From contig CAISKG010000155.1 in NCBI GenBank assembly GCA_903885855.1, positions 1-7,616 on the forward strand: 7,616 nucleotides of DNA, read 5' to 3'. Positions 1 to 5,638 of this stretch are shown piece after piece; position 1 is the stretch's first letter; the number at the start of each line of letters is the position of its first letter. The position numbers and the translations under genes are program-made. The notes below the pieces were generated by a model, which saw only the letters and a program-made list of their open reading frames with translations, did not search any database and was not told where the DNA came from. This DNA is from an uncultured Planctomycetaceae bacterium (GTDB lineage Bacteria > Planctomycetota > Planctomycetia > Pirellulales > UBA1268).

Positions 1-974
1 CCGGCCGCTTCACCGCGCCCGAGCCGACGCACCGCCTCTTCCGGGGCGACCCGATGGCACCGCGCGAGGAGGTGGCCCCCGGGGCGCTCTCGCGGATCGG
101 CGGGCATCCCTTCTCCCCCGCCGACCCGGGCGAGGCGGCCCGGCGCCGGGCGCTGGCGGAGTGGATCGTCGATCCGGCCAATCCCCTCACGGCCCGGGTG
201 ATCGTCAACCGCCTCTGGCACTGGCACTTCGGCACGGGGCTCGTCGACACCCCGAGCGACTTCGGCGCCGGCGGCGGCCGGCCGAGCCATCCGGAGCTCC
301 TCGACTGGCTCGCCGCCGAGCTCGTCGCCGGCGGCTGGCGCCTCCGCCCCATCCACCGGCTGATCGTCACCAGCCGCGCCTACCGGCAGTCGAGCCGGCC
401 CCTGGCGCGCGGTCTGGAGGTGGACGCCGCCGACCGGCTCCTGTGGCGCTACCCGCCGCGGCGGCTGGAGGCCGAGGCGATCCGCGACGCGATCCTCGCC
501 GTGGCCGGCACGCTCGAGCCCTCCGCGGGGGGGCCCGGCTTCGATCTCTTCGTGCCCAACGCCAACTACGTGAAGGTGTACGAGACGAAGACCGAGTTCA
601 CGGCCGACGACTTCCGCCGCATGGTCTACCAGGCCAAGCCGCGCTCCGAGCTCGACACCTTCTTCGGCCCCTTCGACTGCCCCGACGCGGCGCAGATCCA
701 GCCCACGCGCACCGCCAGCACCACGCCGCTGCAGGCGCTCAATCTCCTGAACGGCGCCTTCCTCCTCGAGCAGGCCGGCCGCTTCGCCGCGCGGGTGAGC
801 GCCGAGGCGGGGGAGGATCCGCAGGCCCGCGTCCGACTCGCGATCCTGCTGGCCTTCCAGCGCCCCGCGAGCCCCGAGGAGGTGGAGGCGGGCCAGGCGC
901 TCGTGGCCGCCCACGGCCTGCCGGCCCTCTGCCGGGCGCTCTACAACGCCAACGAGTTCATCTCCCTGCGCTGA
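1..974 (+). CDS. DUF1553 (PSD1) domain protein, 5'-truncated by window edge
   Basis: This is the C-terminal part of a planctomycete DUF1549/DUF1553 protein. The frame is open from base 3, and the upstream residues (THRLFRGDP, then EEVAPG) match the segment that normally precedes DUF1553. The ATG at 54 is therefore internal and the true start lies outside the window. About 323 residues are visible. Family hallmarks are LAEWIVDPANPLTARV, NRLWHWHFGTGLV, PSHPELLDWLA, the SRAYRQSS segment, the late QPTRTASTTPLQALNLLN block and the usual ending NANEFISLR. Full-length relatives normally carry PSCyt1 and DUF1549 haem domains upstream; those cannot be seen here. The gene ends 28 bases before a DUF1501 gene, the usual partner, so the two are probably co-transcribed. 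The protein is probably exported, and its biochemical role is unknown. The family call is very secure. Confidence 0.93.
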   Translation, partial: GRFTAPEPTHRLFRGDPMAPREEVAPGALSRIGGHPFSPADPGEAARRRALAEWIVDPANPLTARVIVNRLWHWHFGTGLVDTPSDFGAGGGRPSHPELLDWLAAELVAGGWRLRPIHRLIVTSRAYRQSSRPLARGLEVDAADRLLWRYPPRRLEAEAIRDAILAVAGTLEPSAGGPGFDLFVPNANYVKVYETKTEFTADDFRRMVYQAKPRSELDTFFGPFDCPDAAQIQPTRTASTTPLQALNLLNGAFLLEQAGRFAARVSAEAGEDPQARVRLAILLAFQRPASPEEVEAGQALVAAHGLPALCRALYNANEFISLR

Positions 975-1002
975 CGTCCGCTCCGTTCCCCAGGCTCCCC
1001 CG

Positions 1003-2493
1003 ATGCGTCTCCCCCTCTCCCTCCCCGGCATGCGCCTCCTCGACCGGCGCGGCTTCCTCGGCGACACCGCCACCGGGCTCGGCGGGATGGCCCTGGCGAG
1101 CCTGCTCGGCGGCGCGCGGCCGGCGGGCGCGGGGGAGGCGCCGATCCGCCCCGTCATCGATCCGGCCCGGCCGCTCGCGCCGCGGCCGCCGCACCTCCCC
1201 GCCCGCGCCCGGCGCGTGCTCGTGATCTTCTGCTCCGGGGCCCTCTCGCACGTCGACACCTTCGACTGGAAGCCCGAGCTCGTCCGCCGCCACGACACGC
1301 CGCTGCCCGAATCGGTCTCGGGGGAGAAGGTGATCACCTTCCAGGGGGAGAACGGCAATCTCGTCAAGCCACAGTGGGAGTTCCGTCCGCGCGGCATGAG
1401 CGGCACGATGACCAGCGACCTCCTTCCCCGCCTCGGCGGCCTCGCCGACCGGATGTGCTTCATCCACTCGATGGTCGCCAAGTCGAACACCCACGGGCCG
1501 GCCGAGAGCCAGATGTCGACCGGCTTCACGCTCGACGGCTTTCCCAGCATGGGCGCCTGGGTGACCTACGCGCTGGGGAGCGAGTGCGACGACCTGCCGG
1601 CCTTCGTCGCCATCCCCGACCCGCGCGGGGTGCCGCAGATCGGCCCGCGGCAATGGGCCTCGGCCTTCCTCCCGGCGGTCTTCCAGGGCACGCCCCTGGG
1701 CGCCGACCGCCCCGTGCCGAACCTCGCCCGCCCCCTCTCGCTCTCCGCCGAGACCGACGCCGCCACGCGCGACTTCGTCCGGCGCTTGAACGACGCCCAC
1801 CTGGCCCGCCATCCCGGCGACACCGACCTGGCGGCACGGATCTCGGCCTACGAGTTGGCCGGGAGGATGCAGCTCTCCGCGCCGCGCGTCGCCGATCTCT
1901 CCTCCGAGACCTCCTCCACCCTCGCCGCCTACGGCGCCGACGATCCCGCCAATCCCACCAAGGCCCGCTTCGCGCGCAACTGCATCCTCGCCCGGCGCCT
2001 CCTCGAGCAGGGGGTGCGCTTCGTGCAGCTCTTCAACGGGGCCTACGCGATGGGGGAGGGGGTGGGCAACTGGGACGGCCACAAGACGCTCGTCGACCAG
2101 TACTCCGTCCACGCCCCGATCCTCGACCAGCCGGCCGCGGCGCTCCTGGAGGATCTCGAGGCCCGCGGGCTCCTCGACGACACGCTCGTGGCCTGCGTGA
2201 CGGAGTTCGGCCGCATGCCGACCTTCCAGAAGGGGGCCAGCGGCCGCGACCACAACCCGGCAGGGTTCACCGTGTGGCTCGCCGGCGCGGGGGTGAAGAA
2301 GGCCTTCCACCACGGGGCCACCGACGACTTCGGCTGGAAGGCGGTGGACAAGCCCTGCAGCGTGTACGACCTCCACGCCACGATCCTCCACCTCCTCGGC
2401 CTCGATCACGAACGTCTCTCGTGGTACCACAACGGCATCGAGCGCCGCCTGACCGACGTCCACGGCCACGTCGTCACCGACATCCTGGCGTGA
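1003..2493 (+). CDS. DUF1501 family protein, Tat-exported (first copy)
   Basis: This 496-residue protein belongs to DUF1501, which is placed in the alkaline phosphatase/sulfatase-like superfamily. A twin-arginine signal is visible near the N-terminus: DRRGFLG (Arg15-Arg16) followed by an Ala/Leu/Gly-rich stretch to about residue 45. Family motifs are LSHVDTFDWKP (81-91), NTHGPAESQM (162-171), NWDGH (356-360), VTEFGRMP (399-406), GRDHNPAGF (414-422) and a C-terminal VYDLHATILHLLGLDH block. The conserved Asp and His residues in the later motifs are candidate metal ligands, by analogy with the superfamily. No reaction has been assigned. An in-frame ATG at 1030 would put a shorter n-region before the twin arginines and is a credible alternative start. 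Neither ATG has a good Shine-Dalgarno sequence. The gene lies 28 bases after a DUF1553 gene, its usual partner. Confidence 0.93.
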   Translation: MRLPLSLPGMRLLDRRGFLGDTATGLGGMALASLLGGARPAGAGEAPIRPVIDPARPLAPRPPHLPARARRVLVIFCSGALSHVDTFDWKPELVRRHDTPLPESVSGEKVITFQGENGNLVKPQWEFRPRGMSGTMTSDLLPRLGGLADRMCFIHSMVAKSNTHGPAESQMSTGFTLDGFPSMGAWVTYALGSECDDLPAFVAIPDPRGVPQIGPRQWASAFLPAVFQGTPLGADRPVPNLARPLSLSAETDAATRDFVRRLNDAHLARHPGDTDLAARISAYELAGRMQLSAPRVADLSSETSSTLAAYGADDPANPTKARFARNCILARRLLEQGVRFVQLFNGAYAMGEGVGNWDGHKTLVDQYSVHAPILDQPAAALLEDLEARGLLDDTLVACVTEFGRMPTFQKGASGRDHNPAGFTVWLAGAGVKKAFHHGATDDFGWKAVDKPCSVYDLHATILHLLGLDHERLSWYHNGIERRLTDVHGHVVTDILA

Positions 2494-2503
2494 GGGCCCC
2501 GTC

Positions 2504-2530
2504 GGTCGCGTGCGGAAGAGAGAAGCGACC
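2504..2530. repeat. Imperfect inverted repeat in the gap before the PIN gene
   Basis: GGTCGC at 2504-2509 is the exact reverse complement of GCGACC at 2525-2530, with a 15-base loop between them. GTC at 2501-2503 can also pair with GAC further out, across a small bulge. It lies in the 88-base gap between the DUF1501 stop and the PIN gene start. There is no T-tract after it, so an intrinsic terminator is unconvincing. It could be a weak hairpin, an operator for the PIN module, or chance in GC-rich DNA. Nothing else recognisable was seen in this gap, and no clear -35/-10 promoter. Confidence 0.25.
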
Positions 2531-2581
2531 GCGACATCGGCGATGCGTTCTGACGAGCCCCTGACCGTCCTCGGGTGATCG

Positions 2582-3067
2582 ATGAACCCAACCGTGTACC
2601 TCGAGACGACGATCCTCGGATACCTCGCGATGCAGCCAAGTGGCGTCCTCCGGATCGCTGCCAACCAGCAGACGACGCACGAATGGTGGGCCTCGCATCG
2701 CCATCGTTTTTCCGTCTATGTCTCGCGATTCGTGGTCAGCGAATGCGCGGCGGGGGATTCGGTCGCCGCTGCCGATCGCCTGCGTCTCCTGGCCGACGTG
2801 CCGCTCTTGGAAGTCACGACGGATGCGGAATCACTGGCCGCGGCGTTGCTGGAATGGGTGCCGTTGCCACCGAAGGCAGCCACCGATGCCCTGCACATCG
2901 CAGTCGCAGCCGTCAACGGGGTCGAATACCTCCTGACCTGGAACTGCAGGCATATCGCCAACCCTGCTCTCAGGCCCCGAATCGACTCCGTGTGCCGTAG
3001 AATGGGGTTCGAGCCCCCTGTCATTTGCACCCCGCAGGAACTTCTGGAGATCGACCATGGAACCTGA
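2582..3067 (+). CDS. PIN-domain VapC-like nuclease, putative toxin
   Basis: This 161-residue protein matches a PIN-domain family usually annotated as type II VapC-like toxin. The expected activity is metal-dependent RNA cleavage in the cytoplasm; the actual target is unknown. Visible features in order are YLETTILGYL (6-15) with Glu8 in the first acidic position, VSECAAGD (52-59) with Glu54, TDALHIAVAA (101-110) with Asp102, and TWNCRHIAN (119-127) with Asn121 where many PIN proteins have Asp. The C-terminus carries a PPVICTPQELL motif (145-155), typical of this family as I remember it. Its length is normal for a single PIN domain. A weak GGTGA lies only 3 bases before the ATG. The next gene starts inside its last codons, so the two are translationally coupled. 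GC is about 58-67% in three lines counted, below the flanking genes, which suggests a separate origin. Toxin function is inferred from the family. Confidence 0.87.
   Translation: MNPTVYLETTILGYLAMQPSGVLRIAANQQTTHEWWASHRHRFSVYVSRFVVSECAAGDSVAAADRLRLLADVPLLEVTTDAESLAAALLEWVPLPPKAATDALHIAVAAVNGVEYLLTWNCRHIANPALRPRIDSVCRRMGFEPPVICTPQELLEIDHGT
3046..3049 (+). promoter_or_regulatory. Ribosome binding site of the small partner gene
   Basis: GGAG lies 7 bases before the ATG at 3057, within the end of the PIN gene. It is the clearest Shine-Dalgarno match in front of any start in this window. It fixes the start of the 59-residue partner and supports independent, efficient translation of it. Confidence 0.65.
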
Positions 3068-3236
3068 TCCGGTCGTTGCCGAAGTGCGGGCGGTGCGCGA
3101 ACAGCTGGCCGCCCGACTCGGGTTCCGGCTGCACGACATCGTCAAAGAAGCCCAGCGTCAAGATGCCTCCGGCGACAGAGAAGTCGTCCGACTGCCTCCA
3201 CGACGCCCGAGTGCCGCGGCCGTCATCGCTCGATGA
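3057..3236 (+). CDS. Small partner of the PIN toxin, putative antitoxin
   Basis: This 59-residue protein begins MEPDPVVAEVRAVREQLAAR and continues with GFRLHDIVKEAQRQ and VVRLPPRRP. It is charged and predicted mostly helical in its first half, with a short basic-proline tail. There is no signal peptide and no visible AbrB, ribbon-helix-helix or HTH fold. The pattern 'xxDPIVAEVRxxRExxA...D...VxLPPRRP' recurs, as I recall, directly downstream of PIN genes of the YLETT...TWNCRHIAN type. I therefore infer a toxin-neutralising partner. It overlaps the PIN gene by 11 bases, has its own GGAG site and follows rather than precedes the toxin, the reverse of the common VapB-VapC order. Its last 14 bases overlap the 3' end of the convergent WD40 gene. 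That it is a gene is well supported; that it is an antitoxin is not shown by the sequence itself. Confidence 0.78.
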   Translation: MEPDPVVAEVRAVREQLAARLGFRLHDIVKEAQRQDASGDREVVRLPPRRPSAAAVIAR

Positions 3237-4290
3237 CGTACACCTGCACGTGGCCCCACGGTGCCCACACGCCCCCCTTGGGCGCCGGTTGCGAGCGGGC
3301 GCCGGCGAGCACCAGCCGCGTGCCGTCGGCCGTGAAGCGGGCCTGGGTGATCCGGCTCTTGGTGTCGAGCGAGGCCACGAGCCCGCCGTCGGCGCTCGAG
3401 AACACCGCCACGTTCCAGGTGCCCTGCGCCTGCCGGCCCGCCATGACGAAGTGGCCGCCGTCGGGGGAGAAGGCGAGCGCCTCCATCAGCCCGGCGCCGT
3501 GCTGGCCGTCCTTGATCTGGTCGATCTTCGTGCCCGTGCGCCAGTCCCAGCGCTGCCAGGTCATCCTGCCGTTGCCCGCCATCGGGTCGGTCATCGGCCC
3601 CATCCCGCAGACGACGAGCGCCGCGTCGTCCGGCGCGAAGGCCAGGGCGTGGATGCCGCCGCAGTAGTGGTGGCTCTTGATCGTGCCCCAGGAGGTGAAG
3701 TCGGGGGAGGTGAAGCGGGCCACCGGCTCGGCCGCCGCCCCGTCGCCGAGCGCCCACACGCGCACCTCGCCGAGCATGTTGGCCGCGGCGAGGTGGCGCC
3801 CGTCATGGGAAAAGGCACAGGCCTGCACCGGCGGCTGGTGGTCGAACTCCGCCACCACGGCTCCCGTGGCCGCGTCGAAGACGCGCACCGCCGGCTCCGT
3901 CGCCGCCGCCGGCTCGTACTTCCAGCCCCCGGGCAGATACTGCCCGGTGCAGCTGGCCAGCCGGCCGCCGTCGGGCGCGAGGGCCACATCCCAGCTCCAG
4001 AAGGCATGGGCGCGCACGCGGCGCGTCGCCTCGCCCGACGCCAGATCGTGCCAGACGAGCGCGCCGTCGTAGCCGGCCGAGACGAGCGTGCCGCCGCCGG
4101 GGAGGAGCACGCAGCCGCTGGCGTAGGAGGCGTGCGTTGCGGCCAGGGGCGCCTGCCCCCCGCCGGCGAGGTCGAGGCCCACCACGCGGCCGTCGGCGCA
4201 GGCGGCGTGGGCGCGGAGGCCGTCGGGAGCGATCGCCAGACCGAAGGCACCGGTGGCCAGCGCGTGATCGTGGAGGAGGGTGAGCTTCAT
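3223..4290 (-). CDS. WD40-repeat beta-propeller protein
   Basis: This 355-residue protein is built almost entirely of WD40-like repeats, and seven can be picked out. They lie at about residues 16-42, 57-83, 99-139, 155-181, 213-250, 269-300 and 314-353. Each has the pattern 'hxxAFSPDGxxLhxxxxDGxVxVWD', for example VQACAFSHDGRHLAAA and MEALAFSPDGGHFVMAG. Seven blades would close one propeller. Such proteins act as binding scaffolds; no enzymatic role is visible. The N-terminus (MKLTLLHDHALATG) enters the first blade directly, so there is no signal peptide or membrane segment. The gene starts 12 bases after the DUF1501 stop and is the last gene of the - strand operon. A WD40 protein beside DUF1553 and DUF1501 genes is a recurring planctomycete arrangement. 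Its 3' end overlaps the convergent small gene by 14 bases. Confidence 0.92.
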   Translation of the reverse strand: MKLTLLHDHALATGAFGLAIAPDGLRAHAACADGRVVGLDLAGGGQAPLAATHASYASGCVLLPGGGTLVSAGYDGALVWHDLASGEATRRVRAHAFWSWDVALAPDGGRLASCTGQYLPGGWKYEPAAATEPAVRVFDAATGAVVAEFDHQPPVQACAFSHDGRHLAAANMLGEVRVWALGDGAAAEPVARFTSPDFTSWGTIKSHHYCGGIHALAFAPDDAALVVCGMGPMTDPMAGNGRMTWQRWDWRTGTKIDQIKDGQHGAGLMEALAFSPDGGHFVMAGRQAQGTWNVAVFSSADGGLVASLDTKSRITQARFTADGTRLVLAGARSQPAPKGGVWAPWGHVQVYVIER

Positions 4291-4302
4291 CGGGGGATCC
4301 GT

Positions 4303-5631
4303 TCAGGCGAGCACGTCGGCGATCGGCGCCTTGCCCCCCTCCACGCGGCGGAAGGTCGGCATGCCGGGGAGGTCGTAGGCTTCGTGGGGGTCGAGGCCGA
4401 GGGCCGTGAAGATCGTGGCGAAGAGGTGCTGCTCGTCGTAGGCCGCCCCCTCGACGTCGACGCCGTCGGCGTCGGTGCCCCCCACCACCACGCCCCGCCG
4501 CAGCCCGCAGCCGGTCATCATCAGGCTCCAGGCGTTCGGGTAATGGTCGCGGCCGCGCGCGGCGTTGAGCCAGGGGGTGCGCCCGAACTCCCCCATGGCG
4601 ACGACGAGCGTCGAATCGAGCAGGCCGCGCTCCTCGAGGTCGCGCACGAGATGGAAGAGGACGTGGTCGAGCTCGGGGACGAGCATCTGGTGGATCTCGT
4701 GCTGGAAGACGTGGTTGTCCCAGTTCATGCCGTTGGCGACCATCACGAACGGCGCGCCGTGCTCCACCAGATGCCGGGCCATGAGGGCGTGCTGGGCGAA
4801 ACTCCCGGGGCCGTAGCGCTCGCGGTCCCGCGGGGGGAGGCGCTCCACGTCGAACAGCTCGGCGCTCGCCGCCAGCCCCCGGAGGCGCTCGAAGGCGGCG
4901 TTCTGGCCGCGGGCCACGGCGCTCGACCGGAGGCGCTCGTGGCGCGACGCGAGGAAGCGGCGCAGCGTCTCACGTGACTCGCGGTCGTGCCCCTCCACCG
5001 CCTCCGCCACGTCGTCGATGGCGCGGGTGTAGTCGCCGCCGAGGCGCACCGGCGCGTGCTCGGCACCGAGCCAGCCGGGCCAGTTCCCCGCCTTGAAGCT
5101 CTCGAACTCGTTCCCCCCGGGGATCGGATCGAGGAACACGAAATTGGGGATCCGCGTGTCGAGCTCCCCCAGGGCCTGCGAGAGCACGCTGCCGAGCGTG
5201 GGGCGGACGAAGCCCGCGCGGGCGGGGTTGCCGCGCTGGAGGAGGTCGATCGCCTGCAGGTGCTCCGACTGCGCCGTCTTCATGGAGCGCACGACGTTGA
5301 GCCGGTCGGCGATCGAGGCGCAGCGCGGCATGAGCGCGGAGAAATGCACCCCCGGGATGGCCGTCGGCACGCTCCCGAAGGGCCCGCCCCCGGGCCTGCC
5401 GGGCTTCGGGTCCCAGGTCTCGAACTGGCTCGGGGCCCCGCACAGCCAGAGGAGGATGCAGCGCTTCTCCACCCGGCGCACCTCCGCGGCGCGGAGCGGA
5501 TCGTGGAACAGCGCGGAGAAGCCGCCGATGCCCGCGGCGCCCGGCAGCCCCTGGAGGAAGAGACGCCGGTGGAGCCGGTGCTCGTCGACGGGGCAGCGGC
5601 CGGCGGGGGGAGGGGGGGGAGAGGGCGTCAT
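4303..5631 (-). CDS. DUF1501 family protein, Tat-exported (second copy)
   Basis: This 442-residue DUF1501 protein is a distant paralogue of the one on the + strand. A twin-arginine signal is visible: HRRLFLQG (Arg22-Arg23), then a Gly/Ala-rich hydrophobic segment to about residue 50. Family motifs are LLWLCGAPSQFETWDPKP (60-77), the VRSMKTAQSEH region (114-124), NWDNH (303-307), GEFGRTPW (347-354) and GRDHYPNAW (360-368). The superfamily is alkaline phosphatase/sulfatase-like, and the conserved Asp and His residues are candidate metal ligands. Substrate and activity are unknown. The ATG lies 7 bases after the stop of the PSCyt gene, with no Shine-Dalgarno sequence, so translation is probably coupled. 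The N-terminal region encodes a run of five prolines (5-9) from a C8-T-C6 tract, an unusual low-complexity leader before the Tat motif. Confidence 0.94.
   Translation of the reverse strand: MTPSPPPPPAGRCPVDEHRLHRRLFLQGLPGAAGIGGFSALFHDPLRAAEVRRVEKRCILLWLCGAPSQFETWDPKPGRPGGGPFGSVPTAIPGVHFSALMPRCASIADRLNVVRSMKTAQSEHLQAIDLLQRGNPARAGFVRPTLGSVLSQALGELDTRIPNFVFLDPIPGGNEFESFKAGNWPGWLGAEHAPVRLGGDYTRAIDDVAEAVEGHDRESRETLRRFLASRHERLRSSAVARGQNAAFERLRGLAASAELFDVERLPPRDRERYGPGSFAQHALMARHLVEHGAPFVMVANGMNWDNHVFQHEIHQMLVPELDHVLFHLVRDLEERGLLDSTLVVAMGEFGRTPWLNAARGRDHYPNAWSLMMTGCGLRRGVVVGGTDADGVDVEGAAYDEQHLFATIFTALGLDPHEAYDLPGMPTFRRVEGGKAPIADVLA
5605..5619. repeat. Homopolymer-rich tract (C8-T-C6 on the coding strand)
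   Basis: On the + strand this reads six G, one A, eight G. On the coding strand it gives the proline run at residues 5-9 of the second DUF1501 protein. An eight-base homopolymer this close to a start codon is prone to slippage and to sequencing error. The frame is intact in this sequence. Confidence 0.6.
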
Positions 5632-5638
5632 GCGGCGG

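Noticed and set aside
54..56. ATG at 54 as the true start of the first gene
   Set aside because: The frame is open upstream to the window edge, and those residues (THRLFRGDP) belong to the conserved segment before DUF1553. The gene is cut by the window rather than starting here.
161..1225. 354-residue + strand frame over the DUF1553 gene end and the DUF1501 start
   Set aside because: Arg/Pro/Ala-rich shadow frame crossing the boundary of two recognised genes.
958..2664. 568-residue - strand frame opposite the first DUF1501 gene
   Set aside because: It is antisense to a well-recognised DUF1501 gene and rich in His, Gly, Val, Glu and Arg, as GC-rich shadow frames are. It has no family motifs.
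2575..3000. 141-residue + strand frame overlapping the PIN gene
   Set aside because: It is out of frame with the recognised PIN motifs and its own product has no recognisable pattern.
3025..4977. 650-residue + strand frame across the WD40 and second DUF1501 genes
   Set aside because: It runs antisense to two recognised genes and their junction, and has low-complexity Ala/Gly/Glu/His/Arg composition. It also starts inside the PIN gene. It is a product of strong GC bias at third positions.
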